Source: Brevibacterium sp. HMSC07C04
GTDB taxonomy: Bacteria; Actinomycetota; Actinomycetes; Actinomycetales; Brevibacteriaceae
Direction of reading: 5' to 3'
Length of the DNA stretch: 64,000 nucleotides
Assembly (NCBI RefSeq): GCF_001815905.1
Contig: NZ_KV823273.1
Location: 1 to 64,000 of the forward strand
Under the pieces are notes generated by a model. It saw nothing but the letters and a program-made list of their open reading frames with translations. It was not told the origin of the DNA and did no database searches. Every line of letters begins with the position of its first letter. The first letter of the stretch is position 1. The position numbers and the translations under genes were made by a program. Of this stretch, positions 17,744-27,620 are shown piece by piece.

Positions 17744-19887
17744 TGTACGACGTCGCCGCCAGCGGGAAGAAGCACGACCTCCCTGAGCCGCGCGATCGCT
17801 ACCTCGACCGCGAACTGTCCTGGCTGGCGTTCAACGAGCGCGTGCTGAGCATGGCAGACGACGCTGAAACCCCGCTTCTGGAGCGGGTGAACTTCCTGTC
17901 GATATTTGCGTCCAACCTCGATGAGTTCTTCATGGTCCGCGTGGCCGGCCTCAAACGCCGCATTGCCACCGGCCTGGCCGTGCCGTCTGTCACCGGCGCC
18001 CAGCCGCGGGCTGTTATGCGCTCCGTCAACAAGCACTCACGGGCATTGGCCAAACGCCACACGCGACTTTTTCTCGACGACATCAAACCCAAACTGGCCG
18101 GCCAGGGCATTCACTTTGTGTCCATGGACGAACTCAGTGCGCGCGAACGCAAGCACATTGACCGCTTCTACCGCAAGCGGGTCTTCCCCGTCCTCACTCC
18201 CCTGGCAGTCGACCCAGCTCACCCATTCCCCTATATTTCGGGGCTGTCGCTCAACCTCGGCATTCTGCTGCGCAACCCCGCCACGGGATCAGAGAGCTTT
18301 GCCCGTCTCAAGGTTCCCGGCCTGCTTCCCCGGTTCATCAACGTGTCGGAATCCCCCGACGGCAACCGGCTGGTCTCTCAGGCACACCCCGCCCGCTTCG
18401 TCGCGATCGAAGACCTTATCGCCACAAAACTCGACACGCTTTTCGAAGGCATGGAGGTCATCGGCTATTCGCTTTTCCGCGTCACCCGCAACGAAGACAT
18501 GGAGGTCGAAGAGGACGAAGCCGAAAACCTCCTGAAGGCCCTGGAAAAAGAACTCAGCCGCCGCCGCTTCGGCCCTCCGGTCCGCCTGGAAGTCACCCAC
18601 GACATCCATCCGCGCGTGCGCGCCCTGCTGCAGGACGAACTCGACCTCGCCGATTCCGAAATCATCGAGCTCGACGGCCCACTCGACCTCACGGGACTGT
18701 CGGTCATTGCCGATATCCCCCGCGATGACCTGCACTTCCCCCGGGCAGTCCCGCGCATGAACCGCGACCTCGCACCCACGGAAACCGCCGACCAGGTCGA
18801 CGTTTTCGAAGCGACCGCCGAACGCGAAATCCTCCTGCACCACCCCTACGATTCGTTTTCCACATCCGTGCAGGCCTTCATCGAACAGGCAGCCGCCGAC
18901 CCTCACGTGCTGGCGATCAAGCAGACCCTGTACCGCACATCGGGAGACTCCCCGATCGTCGACGCACTCATAGAAGCCGCCCACGCGGGCAAACAGGTTC
19001 TGGCAGTCGTTGAGATCAAGGCCCGCTTCGACGAAGAGGCCAATATCTCCTGGGCGCGCAAACTCGAACGCGCCGGAGTGCACGTGGTCTACGGACTCGT
19101 GGGGCTGAAGACCCACGCCAAACTGTGCCTGGTGGTGCGGCAGGAATCCGACGGCCTGGTGCGCTACTCACACGTGGGCACAGGAAACTACCACCCCAAA
19201 ACCGCTCGCGGCTACGAAGACTTCGGCCTGCTTTCACGCGATCCGGCTCTGGGCGAAGACCTCTCGAAGCTGTTCAACAAGCTCTCCGGCTATTCGCCCC
19301 GCTCGGACTACCAGCGGCTCGTGGTCGCCCCGCAGTCCGTGCGCACCAGCCTTCTGCACCTGATCAACCGCGAAACCGAAAACGCCCGTGCGGGCAAACC
19401 CGCCCGGATCCGCATCAAGGTCAATTCGATCGTCGACGAAGCAATCATCGACGCCCTCTACCTGGCCAGCCGGGCCGGTGTTCAATGCCAGATGTTCGTG
19501 CGCGGCATCTGCGCTATCCGACCCGGAATCAAAGGGCTGAGTGAAAACATCGAGGTGCGCTCCGTCCTCGGCCGCTACCTTGAGCACTCCAGGGTATTCT
19601 CGTTCCTCAACGAGGGGAACACCGAAATGTGGATCGGCTCGGCTGACCTCATGCACCGCAACCTCGACCGGCGCGTCGAAGCGCTCGTCGAGCTCAAGTC
19701 CCCCGAGCACATCAAAAAGATCGACGCCCTGTTCGTCCGGGCTTTCGACCCGGCAACGGAGTGCTTCGTCCTGGGGCCTGCGGGAGTGTGGAGGCACATC
19801 GACCGCTCACCCGACGGTGAGAAGCTCTCCAACTACCAGGAACTGACCATCGCCGACTACCGCCGTCGTCCAGGAGAGCGCCCGTGA
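17743..19887 (+). CDS. ppk1: Polyphosphate kinase 1
   Basis: Reversibly polymerises the ATP gamma-phosphate into inorganic polyphosphate. The 714-residue protein has the N-terminal domain start ([16 protein letters not shown]), the middle head domain and two HKD-type C-terminal domains. The autophosphorylated histidine is H477 in [21 protein letters not shown]. The second conserved one is H638 in [15 protein letters not shown]. Translation is coupled at both ends: TGATG with mshD and GTGA with the downstream Nudix gene. The phosphate-uptake operon follows, so the locus joins phosphate import and storage. Confidence 0.97.
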   Translation: MYDVAASGKKHDLPEPRDRYLDRELSWLAFNERVLSMADDAETPLLERVNFLSIFASNLDEFFMVRVAGLKRRIATGLAVPSVTGAQPRAVMRSVNKHSRALAKRHTRLFLDDIKPKLAGQGIHFVSMDELSARERKHIDRFYRKRVFPVLTPLAVDPAHPFPYISGLSLNLGILLRNPATGSESFARLKVPGLLPRFINVSESPDGNRLVSQAHPARFVAIEDLIATKLDTLFEGMEVIGYSLFRVTRNEDMEVEEDEAENLLKALEKELSRRRFGPPVRLEVTHDIHPRVRALLQDELDLADSEIIELDGPLDLTGLSVIADIPRDDLHFPRAVPRMNRDLAPTETADQVDVFEATAEREILLHHPYDSFSTSVQAFIEQAAADPHVLAIKQTLYRTSGDSPIVDALIEAAHAGKQVLAVVEIKARFDEEANISWARKLERAGVHVVYGLVGLKTHAKLCLVVRQESDGLVRYSHVGTGNYHPKTARGYEDFGLLSRDPALGEDLSKLFNKLSGYSPRSDYQRLVVAPQSVRTSLLHLINRETENARAGKPARIRIKVNSIVDEAIIDALYLASRAGVQCQMFVRGICAIRPGIKGLSENIEVRSVLGRYLEHSRVFSFLNEGNTEMWIGSADLMHRNLDRRVEALVELKSPEHIKKIDALFVRAFDPATECFVLGPAGVWRHIDRSPDGEKLSNYQELTIADYRRRPGERP

Positions 19888-20858
19888 GTCCCACTCCGGT
19901 AGCCAACGCGGGCGAATCCGCCAGGATCAGCGCCGATGTTTTTGCCGCAGGCGCGGTTCTGTGGCGCGACTTCACCGGCCAGCTGGAAGTCCTGCTCATT
20001 CACCGGCCCAAGCACAAAGACTGGTCCTTCCCCAAGGGGAAAGTCGACAAGGGCGAAACACTGCCCGAAGCCGCGGTGAGGGAAGTCCGAGAAGAGACAG
20101 GCTACATCGTCCATTTGGGCCTGCCGCTGCCAGACGCCCGCTACACGGTGGGCAAAAAGCTCACCAAGCACGTCAAGTACTGGTCCGCTGAAATCACGAC
20201 CACCCAAATGCCGATGGCCGCCAACCCCAAAGAAGTCGACGAGGGCCGCTGGCTGCCCATAGACCAGGCCATCAAAAAAGTCTCCCGACACGCGGACCGC
20301 GAACAGCTCGAAAAGCTCAAACTCGCCTACTCGACCGGTTCGCTGCGAGCCTGGCAGTTCATCATCGTCCGCCACGCAAAGGCATTTCCCCGCTCCAAAT
20401 GGCACGAAACCGAGGCGCTGCGGCCGCTGCTGGCCATCGGCACCCGTCAGTCGATGGCGCTGACGGGACTTCTGGGCGCTTGGAACATCCCCCGCCTGCT
20501 GTCCAGTCCGTGGAAGCGGTGCACCGCATCTCTCAAGCCGTTTTCCGCCGGGCGCGGACTGAAGATCGCAACCAACCGCTGGCTGTCGGAAAAAGCCAAC
20601 ACCCACAAGCCCGAGAAGACCGTCAAGGTGCTCAAGAAAGTGTTTGCGCGCGGCCAGACGACGGCTGTCTGCTCACACAGGCCGGTGCTGCCGACCTTCC
20701 TGGAAGTCGTTGCCGAATACTGCGTCCCCGGCCTGGCCGAGAAGCTTCCACAGAAAGACCCGTATCTCAGCCCGGGCGAAATCCTCGTGGCCTACGTGCG
20801 GCCGGGATCCATTCCGAAGATTGTCGACTTCGAGCGCTTCCGCCCGATCGACTCCTGA
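19884..20858 (+). CDS. mutT1: Nudix hydrolase / histidine phosphatase fusion (MutT1-like)
   Basis: A 324-residue two-domain protein. The N-terminal Nudix domain carries [20 protein letters not shown], a complete Nudix box, in about residues 52-75. The C-terminal part is a histidine-phosphatase domain starting [14 protein letters not shown]. This architecture is that of mycobacterial MutT1, which degrades 8-oxo-(d)GTP and diadenosine polyphosphates and is also next to ppk. GTG 19884 overlaps the ppk1 stop (GTGA). Confidence 0.92.
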   Translation: MSPTPVANAGESARISADVFAAGAVLWRDFTGQLEVLLIHRPKHKDWSFPKGKVDKGETLPEAAVREVREETGYIVHLGLPLPDARYTVGKKLTKHVKYWSAEITTTQMPMAANPKEVDEGRWLPIDQAIKKVSRHADREQLEKLKLAYSTGSLRAWQFIIVRHAKAFPRSKWHETEALRPLLAIGTRQSMALTGLLGAWNIPRLLSSPWKRCTASLKPFSAGRGLKIATNRWLSEKANTHKPEKTVKVLKKVFARGQTTAVCSHRPVLPTFLEVVAEYCVPGLAEKLPQKDPYLSPGEILVAYVRPGSIPKIVDFERFRPIDS

Positions 20859-20967
20859 GAACGACTGTCCGACCGACCGGCTCGAACCGACCAAACAGCA
20901 GATGCAGACGGGCACAATAGTCGCTTGAAAGCCCTTATGTGGCGGGGAACACCGCGCCCGCACAGAG

Positions 20968-20989
20968 GTTCACCTTCCGTTAACCTTAA
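20968..20989 (+). promoter_or_regulatory. Candidate PHO box (two 11-bp direct repeats) upstream of pstS
   Basis: GTTCACCTTCC (20968-20978) is followed directly by GTTAACCTTAA (20979-20989). Streptomyces PhoP binds 11-bp direct repeat units with consensus GTTCACC. Weaker GTT-starting units occur at 20992 and 21002. A possible -10 (TAACTT, 21017-21022) with a poor -35 would suit activation by PhoP under phosphate limitation. Confidence 0.7.
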
Positions 20990-21076
20990 AAGTTCCTGGA
21001 CGTTACACGAGGTGCCTAACTTTTGAAGAGCACTGAGGGAAAACCTACCCTGTGACCTCGAAAGAAAGGCACTCTT

Positions 21077-22186
21077 GTGAAGCTCACACGCCTCGCACCT
21101 GCCGCAGCCGCATTCGCCGCAGCTGCCATCACCCTGTCCGCCTGCGGCGGAGGCTCCGCCACTGGAGAATCCCAGAACAGCAACGAAGGCGGAGAACAGG
21201 TCTCCGGCGAACTCGTCGGCATCGGAGCATCCTCGCAGAAGGCTGCCATCCAGTCTTGGACCACTGACTTCACCGGACAGAACTCCGGCGCAACCGTCAA
21301 CTACTCGCCCGACGGCTCCGGCGCAGGCCGCAAGCAGTTCCTGGCCGGCAAGGCTGACTTCGCCGGTTCGGACGCCTTCATGGACGACGAAGAAATCAAG
21401 CAGGCCGAAAAGGTCTGCGGTGACGGCGGAGCCTTCGAATTCCCCGTCTACATTTCGCCGATCGCCATTGCCTACAACCTCGAAGGCGTTGACGAACTCA
21501 ACCTCGACGCTTCCACCGCTGCGAAGATCTTCGCAGGCAAGATCACCAAGTGGAACGACAAGGCCATCGCCGACCTCAACCCGGACGCAGACCTGCCTGA
21601 CACCAAGATCACGGCCGTCCACCGCTCCGACGAATCGGGCACCACCAAGAACTTCACCGACTACCTCAACAAGGCAGCCGGCGATGACTGGAAGGACGAA
21701 GCAGCCGAAGAGTTCCCGAAGGAAGCCGGTGGCGAAGCCGCACAGGGCACCGACGGCGTTGTCTCGCTCGTGACTGAAACCGACGGCGCAATCGGCTACG
21801 CAGACGCTTCCGCTGTCTCCGACGACCTGGGCACCGCCAAGATCAAGGTCGGCGACGACTTCGTGGAATACACCCCCGAAGCAGCAGCCAAGGTTGTTGA
21901 CGCATCCCCCGTCGCCGAAGGCCGCGGCGAAGGCGACATCGCCGTTGAACTCGAACGCGACACCGAAGAGGCCGGCGCCTACCCGATCGTCCTCGTGTCG
22001 TACCACATCGTGTGCTCGAGCTACGACAGCCAGGAGAAGGTCGACCTCGTCAAGGCGTGGGAAAGCTTCGTCGTCAGCGAAGAAGGCCAGAAGTCGGCAG
22101 CCGAGAGCGCAGGTTCGGCACCGATCTCGGCTGACATGCGCGACAAGGTCACCGAAGTCATCGAAAAGATCGAAGTCAAGAAGTGA
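21077..22186 (+). CDS. pstS: Phosphate ABC transporter substrate-binding lipoprotein
   Basis: Captures orthophosphate outside the membrane for the PstCAB permease. The 369-residue precursor has a lipobox LSAC with Cys23 as lipidation site, followed by a Gly/Ser/Glu linker. Ligand-loop motifs include GIGASSQKAAIQSW, SPDGSGAGRKQFLAGKADFA and the phosphate-binding HRSDESGTTKNFTDYL. GTG 21077 follows GAAAGG. The PHO-box region lies about 90-110 bp upstream. A strong hairpin separates it from pstC. Confidence 0.96.
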   Translation: MKLTRLAPAAAAFAAAAITLSACGGGSATGESQNSNEGGEQVSGELVGIGASSQKAAIQSWTTDFTGQNSGATVNYSPDGSGAGRKQFLAGKADFAGSDAFMDDEEIKQAEKVCGDGGAFEFPVYISPIAIAYNLEGVDELNLDASTAAKIFAGKITKWNDKAIADLNPDADLPDTKITAVHRSDESGTTKNFTDYLNKAAGDDWKDEAAEEFPKEAGGEAAQGTDGVVSLVTETDGAIGYADASAVSDDLGTAKIKVGDDFVEYTPEAAAKVVDASPVAEGRGEGDIAVELERDTEEAGAYPIVLVSYHIVCSSYDSQEKVDLVKAWESFVVSEEGQKSAAESAGSAPISADMRDKVTEVIEKIEVKK

Positions 22187-22224
22187 TCTCACGCCGGTCT
22201 GAGGCTTTCTCAGACTGAGCATCA

Positions 22225-22270
22225 GGGCTGTGCGGCTGTTCGGGACGGACTCCGAACAGCCGCACAGTCC
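22225..22270 (+). terminator. Intercistronic hairpin between pstS and pstC
   Basis: Bases 22228-22243 pair perfectly with 22252-22267 (16 bp), extended to 22225/22270 with one G-U pair. The loop is 8 nt. No long U-run follows. It probably acts as a partial terminator or 3' stabiliser that makes pstS more abundant than pstCAB. Confidence 0.75.
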
Positions 22271-22303
22271 CTTGAATTACCTACCCACACCACAGGAGCT
22301 CTC

Positions 22304-23272
22304 TTGTCTACTGCAGCAGACACACAAGCCTCTGCTCCGGAATCGAAGAAATCCCGCACGGTTGTGCGCCCCGGCGACCGCATCTTCTCGGCCGCAGCGC
22401 TCAGCGCTGGCGTCTTGATCCTTGCGATTCTCGCCGGAGTTGCGTTCTTCCTGCTTCTTCAGTCAACGGACACCATCAAAGCATCGTTCGACGACCCCTC
22501 GCAGATCAGCGGCGGGCGCGGCTTTTTGCCCTACGTCTTCCCGCTCATCATCGGCACACTCATCTCAGCCGTCATCTCGCTGATCCTCGCAACCCCCTTC
22601 GCAATCGGCATTGCGCTGTTCACCACGCACATGGCCCCGCGCAAACTCGCACCGTTCCTCGGCTACACGATTGACCTGCTGGCGGCCATTCCCTCCGTCG
22701 TCTACGGCCTGTGGGGCCTGGCACTGTCGGGCAACCTCGTAGGCCTCTACACCTGGCTTGCCAAGTACCTCGGATGGATTCCGATCTTCGCCCCCGACGC
22801 CGACGGCGCAATTTCCCAGACGGGCCGTACGCTTCTGACCGCAAGCTTCGTTCTGTCGATCATGATTCTTCCGATCATCACCTCGCTGGTCCGCGAAGTG
22901 TTCCTCCAGACCCCGCGTCTGCAGGAAGAAGCCGCACTGGCCCTGGGCGCAACCCGTTGGGAAATGATCCGCATGGCAGTTCTGCCCTTCGGCGTATCCG
23001 GCATCGTATCCGCCGTCATGCTGGGACTCGGCCGTGCACTCGGCGAAACAATGGCCGTTGCCATGGTCCTGTCGTCCGGTGGGCTGATCGTTTCGCTGCT
23101 CCTGTCGGGCAACCAGACGATCGCAGCCGAAATCGCCCACAACTTCCCAGAGGCCGCAGGTCTGCGACTCTCTGAACTCATCTCGATCGGGCTGGTCCTG
23201 TTCGCCATCACGCTGGTGGTCAACATGACGGCACGCTGGATCGTCGCTCGCACGACCGTGAAGGGGCAGTGA
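22304..23272 (+). CDS. pstC: Phosphate ABC transporter permease PstC
   Basis: Inner-membrane permease subunit of 322 residues with six transmembrane helices. The EAA loop is EEAALALGATRWEMIRMAVLP. The start is an uncommon TTG at 22304, supported by CAGGAGC ending 5 bases upstream and by the absence of a nearby ATG or GTG in frame. The weak start plus the upstream hairpin would lower permease synthesis relative to PstS. It overlaps pstA by one base (TGATG). Confidence 0.95.
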   Translation: MSTAADTQASAPESKKSRTVVRPGDRIFSAAALSAGVLILAILAGVAFFLLLQSTDTIKASFDDPSQISGGRGFLPYVFPLIIGTLISAVISLILATPFAIGIALFTTHMAPRKLAPFLGYTIDLLAAIPSVVYGLWGLALSGNLVGLYTWLAKYLGWIPIFAPDADGAISQTGRTLLTASFVLSIMILPIITSLVREVFLQTPRLQEEAALALGATRWEMIRMAVLPFGVSGIVSAVMLGLGRALGETMAVAMVLSSGGLIVSLLLSGNQTIAAEIAHNFPEAAGLRLSELISIGLVLFAITLVVNMTARWIVARTTVKGQ

Positions 23273-24432
23273 TGAACACGCAAACACGAACCGCTGACAA
23301 GACCCGCGGTGCATCGCACCTGGTGACCAAGCGACTGCCCAAGCGCGCACCGCTGTACGTTGCCGCAGGCTCCATCATTCTGGCGATTGTTCTCACACTC
23401 GTCATCGCCCACGGCTTCAACATTCCGCTCGCCGCGTTTCTCGCCGGCGTCATCAACCTGGCCGTGATCGTCGGATGGTCGTGGTCGGTTGAAGGCCGCC
23501 GCAAAGCTGTAGACCGCGCCGCTACAACACTCGTGACCTCGTCCTTCGCGCTGGCCCTCATTCCGCTCATCTCGCTTCTGTGGATGTCGATTGAAAAAGG
23601 CGGACCGGTCATTGTCGAAAACTCCACCCTCCTGTCCCGCTCCATGGAAGGCATGAAGGGCGTCTACGACAAGGACTTCGCCGCAGGACAGGGCGACCTG
23701 CTGGGCGGCTTCTACCACGCCATCATCGGCACCCTGCTCATCACGCTGTTTGCGGCACTGATCTCGATTCCGATCGGCATCATGTGCGCCGTCTACCTGG
23801 TGGAATACTCAGGCGGCAAAAAGGCCGGTGCACTTGGCCGTTCGATCACGTTCTTCGTCGACGTCATGACGGGCATCCCGTCGATCGTCGCCGGTCTGTT
23901 CGCCTTCTCCCTGTTCTCGACCGTCATCGGACTCGTCGCACCCGACAGCCTCACAGCAGCGAAATCGGGTATAGCAGCGTCCGTGGCCCTGTCTGTGCTC
24001 ATGATCCCGGTCGTCGTGCGCAACACCGAAGAGATCCTTCGCCTGGTCCCCCACGACCTTCGCGAAGCCTCCTACGCGCTCGGCGTTCCCAAGTGGAAGA
24101 CAATCGTCAAGATCGTCCTGCCCACCGCGATTTCGGGCATCCTCTCCGGCATCACCATCGCCATTGCCCGCGTCATCGGCGAAACAGCACCGATCATGGT
24201 GACCGCCGGCTTCGCGGCGAGCGTCAACTGGAACGTGTTCTCCGGCTGGATGTCCACCCTGCCGACGTTCATCTACGACTCCGTGACCCGACCGACCGCA
24301 CCGGGCAGCGCAGCAATCGCTTCGGTTGACCGCGCATGGGCGGCAGCCCTCGTGCTCATCATCATCGTGATGGTGCTCAACCTCGGCGCGCGCATCATGG
24401 CAAAGGTTCTGGCCCCCAAGGCCGGCCGCTGA
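23272..24432 (+). CDS. pstA: Phosphate ABC transporter permease PstA
   Basis: A 386-residue permease partner of PstC. An N-terminal pair of hydrophobic helices (about residues 22-65) precedes the conserved ABC permease core. The EAA loop is REASYALGVPKWKTIVKIVLP. ATG 23272 shares a base with the pstC stop and follows AAGGGG; GTG 23269 is an alternative one codon earlier. It is longer than the enteric form because of the N-terminal extension common in actinobacteria. Confidence 0.95.
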   Translation: MNTQTRTADKTRGASHLVTKRLPKRAPLYVAAGSIILAIVLTLVIAHGFNIPLAAFLAGVINLAVIVGWSWSVEGRRKAVDRAATTLVTSSFALALIPLISLLWMSIEKGGPVIVENSTLLSRSMEGMKGVYDKDFAAGQGDLLGGFYHAIIGTLLITLFAALISIPIGIMCAVYLVEYSGGKKAGALGRSITFFVDVMTGIPSIVAGLFAFSLFSTVIGLVAPDSLTAAKSGIAASVALSVLMIPVVVRNTEEILRLVPHDLREASYALGVPKWKTIVKIVLPTAISGILSGITIAIARVIGETAPIMVTAGFAASVNWNVFSGWMSTLPTFIYDSVTRPTAPGSAAIASVDRAWAAALVLIIIVMVLNLGARIMAKVLAPKAGR

Positions 24433-24542
24433 CCGACCAGCACAACAGACAAGACTTAAAGCCGGCTTCCACCTCGTGAGCTCAGTCGGCACCCCGCCTG
24501 CCGGGGAAACGGCACAAGCCGAAACAGATTTTTGGAGGAAAC

Positions 24543-25322
24543 GTGTCCAAGCAGATCGACATCGAAGATCTCAACATCTTCTACGGCGACTTCCGCGCTG
24601 TCGAAGGCGTGTCCATGACCATCGAACCGAAGTCCGTCACCGCGTTCATCGGGCCTTCGGGCTGCGGTAAGTCCACCGTGCTGCGCACGCTGAACCGCAT
24701 GCACGAAGTCATCCCCGGCGCCAGCGTGCAGGGCTCTGTCAAAATGGACGGCAAAGACATCTACGGCCCCGGCGTTGACCCCGTCAACGTGCGCCGCGAA
24801 GTCGGCATGGTGTTCCAGAAGGCCAACCCCTTCCCCACCATGTCGATCAAAGAAAACGTGCTTGCCGGAGTTCGCCTGAACAACAACAAGCTTTCGAAGT
24901 CCGAAGCCGACGACCTCGCCGAACGTGCGCTGCGCGGCTCGAACCTGTGGGAAGAAGTCAAAGACCGTCTGGATAAGCCCGGTTCGGGCCTTTCCGGTGG
25001 TCAGCAGCAGCGTCTGTGCATTGCACGCGCAATCGCCGTCGAACCGGAAGTCCTGCTGATGGACGAACCGTGTTCAGCTCTTGACCCGATCTCCACACTG
25101 GCCATTGAGGACCTCATCAACACCCTCAAGGACGAATTCACCGTCGTTATCGTCACCCACAACATGCAGCAGGCCGCCCGCGTTTCGGACAAGACCGCGT
25201 TCTTCAACATCGCGGGCACCGGCAAGCCCGGCAAGCTCATTGAGTTCAACCAAACATCGGATATCTTCTCCAACCCGGACAAGGAAGAAACGCAGAACTA
25301 CATCTCCGGTCGGTTCGGATGA
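24543..25322 (+). CDS. pstB: Phosphate ABC transporter ATP-binding protein PstB
   Basis: ATPase driving PstSCA import. The 259 residues contain Walker [10 protein letters not shown], signature [16 protein letters not shown], Walker [14 protein letters not shown] and the switch histidine in [13 protein letters not shown]. It starts with GTG 24543 behind GGAGGA. No phoU follows; a DUF47/PhoU-like gene is found instead at 58.2 kb beside a PiT-like permease. Confidence 0.97.
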   Translation: MSKQIDIEDLNIFYGDFRAVEGVSMTIEPKSVTAFIGPSGCGKSTVLRTLNRMHEVIPGASVQGSVKMDGKDIYGPGVDPVNVRREVGMVFQKANPFPTMSIKENVLAGVRLNNNKLSKSEADDLAERALRGSNLWEEVKDRLDKPGSGLSGGQQQRLCIARAIAVEPEVLLMDEPCSALDPISTLAIEDLINTLKDEFTVVIVTHNMQQAARVSDKTAFFNIAGTGKPGKLIEFNQTSDIFSNPDKEETQNYISGRFG

Positions 25323-25468
25323 TCTGCGGCTGAAACAGCCCGCCTGCTCCGCTTGTTGACGGTGCAGGCGGACGGCTTCTAGCAGGCCCACAGGGTCTGA
25401 ACCACACAGTCTGAGGCGTTCACCGAGGAGTTTCTGGGTAGGTTCTCCCTTTGGACGGCTCATCTCCC

Positions 25469-25506
25469 GCGGGGGTGGAAGGATCTAGTCCTCCTTCCAC
25501 CCCCGC
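25469..25506 (+). terminator. Terminator after the pst operon
   Basis: Bases 25469-25483 and 25492-25506 form a perfect 15-bp GC-rich stem with an 8-nt loop. ATTCTTATTGT follows. It is 146 bp beyond the pstB stop; nothing coding is recognised in the gap. Confidence 0.85.
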
Positions 25507-25608
25507 ATTCTTATTGTCTCCGGGCAGACAACGGGCCTATGCTCGGCCTTCAGGAAGCTGGTCGGGCCCGGAAGCGCGATCATTTCAGGTCGGAGGCGGT
25601 GAGCAGAG

Positions 25609-26091
<483 letters not shown>

Positions 26092-26120
26092 CTTTTTTAT
26101 GCCCGCACCGGGTCAGCACT

Positions 26121-26187
26121 TCTGCCGTCTAGGGGGATATAGAGCCGAAGACTGCGATTTTGCCTCTATATTCCCCTAGCGGGCAGA
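26121..26187. repeat. Long inverted repeat between tRNA-Lys and the DoxX gene
   Basis: Bases 26129-26144 pair with 26164-26179, 16 bp with one mismatch that is G-U compatible. Outer arms 26121-26127 and 26180-26187 extend it by 7 bp with a bulge. The loop is 19 nt. It lies between convergent transcription units, so a bidirectional terminator is the simplest reading; the A/T-containing stem differs from the GC-rich terminators elsewhere in the window. Confidence 0.65.
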
Positions 26188-26233
26188 GTTCGCTTAAGAC
26201 AGCGGCCTGCAGAAGGCCCCGGCGGACGGTGTC

Positions 26234-26635
26234 TTATTTCTTCGATCCCACGACCGCGAGCAGGCCGCCGATAATGGCCGCGTTCTTGTAGAACTGAGTC
26301 TTCTGATTGGCCCTCTGGCCTTCGTCTTCTTCCTTCCAGAAGGCGTGGCCTGCAACCGTTGTGGGAATCAGCGAGCCGGCGAGCAGCGCCGCCGAGGTCT
26401 TCGGCAAAAGCCCCAGACCCAGCGTCACACCGGCCGCAGCCTGGATACCGCCGTTGATGCGCACAGCAAGCTCATCGTCCTTAGGGATCAGCGGAATGTA
26501 CTCCCGCATAACGTCGAGAGTCGGCCCTGCCATCTGGGGTCGGGGTCCCGGCTCCTTGACGGCAGCGATGCCGTTGACGACGAACAGCGGAGCGATGGCC
26601 AAACGGCCAGCGGTGCGCGCAAGAGCGTTGAACAT
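26234..26635 (-). CDS. DoxX family membrane protein
   Basis: A 133-residue protein with about four hydrophobic segments. RLAIAPLFVVNGIAAVKEPG near the N-terminus and NGGIQAAAGVTLGLGLLPKTSAALLAGSLI in the middle are DoxX-like. Members are linked to redox and thiol stress in actinobacteria, but the activity here is unknown. The frame is open 27 codons upstream; ATG 26635 with AGAGGA just before it is the better start. It may be a separate unit from the genes upstream (73-bp gap). Confidence 0.82.
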   Translation of the reverse strand: MFNALARTAGRLAIAPLFVVNGIAAVKEPGPRPQMAGPTLDVMREYIPLIPKDDELAVRINGGIQAAAGVTLGLGLLPKTSAALLAGSLIPTTVAGHAFWKEEDEGQRANQKTQFYKNAAIIGGLLAVVGSKK

Positions 26636-26708
26636 GCGTCCTCTTTCAGTAGCGTGCAATCTGTTTGCAGCTTCAACCCTACGCTCGCGACGGCAAGTTC
26701 TGCCCCGT

Positions 26709-27212
26709 TTACACAAGCTTCCATTTGATGCGGGTGTTCGCTTTGCGCGGCGGCACGACCTTCACCGGCAGCGGTTTCGCAAGCTCGAACTCATAGCCGC
26801 CGTTGTCGATTGCCTGCCCTGCTCGCATTCGAGCCTCGTCATCGTCAATGTTGAAGTTGTTGTCCTCCAGCCACTTCTTCCAGCTGTACACCTGCCCGCG
26901 AATGGGGCCTGGCAGGTTCTTGGGACGGACGGGCTGATCCTCGTAGCGCTGCACACCGTGCGGAGTGTCGACATCAATGCACACAGAGTTCAAACGGCTG
27001 TCAGCGACATCGCCCACCGTGCGGAATCTGCGTGTATCCCGCCGCACACGAACTACGCGAACCACGCCGTCAACAGCATCGGAGCGCAAGCCGATCGGCG
27101 CTCTGCCGGGTGACAGGCGATACACGATGACTGCGCAGAGCACAAGCAGCGCCACAATCGCGAGGAAACCGCCCCCGGCAGACAGCAGGACCTGCATGAG
27201 ATCACTGCTCAT
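26709..27212 (-). CDS. Hypothetical single-pass membrane protein, last gene of the envelope operon
   Basis: A 167-residue protein of no known family. One N-terminal transmembrane helix (about residues 8-31) is followed by a soluble, probably beta-rich domain with DVADSRLNSVCIDVDTPHG and a charged stretch WKKWLEDNNFNIDDDEARM. It lies 45 bp downstream of the 27617-27258 gene on the same strand and is probably the distal gene of the operon that starts with the OmpA lipoprotein. Confidence 0.72.
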   Translation of the reverse strand: MSSDLMQVLLSAGGGFLAIVALLVLCAVIVYRLSPGRAPIGLRSDAVDGVVRVVRVRRDTRRFRTVGDVADSRLNSVCIDVDTPHGVQRYEDQPVRPKNLPGPIRGQVYSWKKWLEDNNFNIDDDEARMRAGQAIDNGGYEFELAKPLPVKVVPPRKANTRIKWKLV

Positions 27213-27257
27213 GGTGCTGCCTTCGTGACAGGCGATTCATGCGGTGCGAACGGCGCC

Positions 27258-27617
27258 TCATGCCGGGCGGAGCACGAAACGCTGCACCAGGTGCACAAGC
27301 AGCGCGCCGAGTGCCGCAGCGAGCACGAACACAGCACCGGTCGCAATGTCCATCAGCACTCCCGTCGACAGGTTCCACGGCGTGAACAGCGCGTAGTAGA
27401 CCGACAGGAGAACGGGCACACCAAGAACGGCGACAGCGTGGCGGATCCACCCGCCTTCACCCGACCACAGGTGCACAGCAGCCGCGGCGACACCGGCTAG
27501 GAGGGGGCTGAGAAGGTTGAGGAACATCAGCGACCCGAACGGCAGAATCAAGCCCAAGACGAAGTCAATCGCAATAAAAACAGCTGCGCCGACGACCCAC
27601 GCGCGGATTATGTCCAT
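27258..27617 (-). CDS. Hypothetical small polytopic membrane protein
   Basis: A 119-residue, almost entirely hydrophobic protein with four predicted helices (about residues 5-22, 30-49, 60-80 and 86-110). No family is recognised. Its ATG at 27617 lies 3 bp after the lipoprotein stop, tight operon spacing. It could be a membrane partner of that lipoprotein, which is inference from position. Confidence 0.72.
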   Translation of the reverse strand: MDIIRAWVVGAAVFIAIDFVLGLILPFGSLMFLNLLSPLLAGVAAAAVHLWSGEGGWIRHAVAVLGVPVLLSVYYALFTPWNLSTGVLMDIATGAVFVLAAALGALLVHLVQRFVLRPA

Positions 27618-27620
27618 GGC

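Noticed and set aside
20792-22222. 476-codon minus-strand frame over pstS
   Set aside because: Antisense to pstS and the end of mutT1; its composition is an artefact of the reverse strand.
25418-25450. GTTCACC followed by weaker units at 11-bp steps after pstB, considered as a second PHO box
   Set aside because: Only the first unit matches and no gene starts behind it before a strong terminator.
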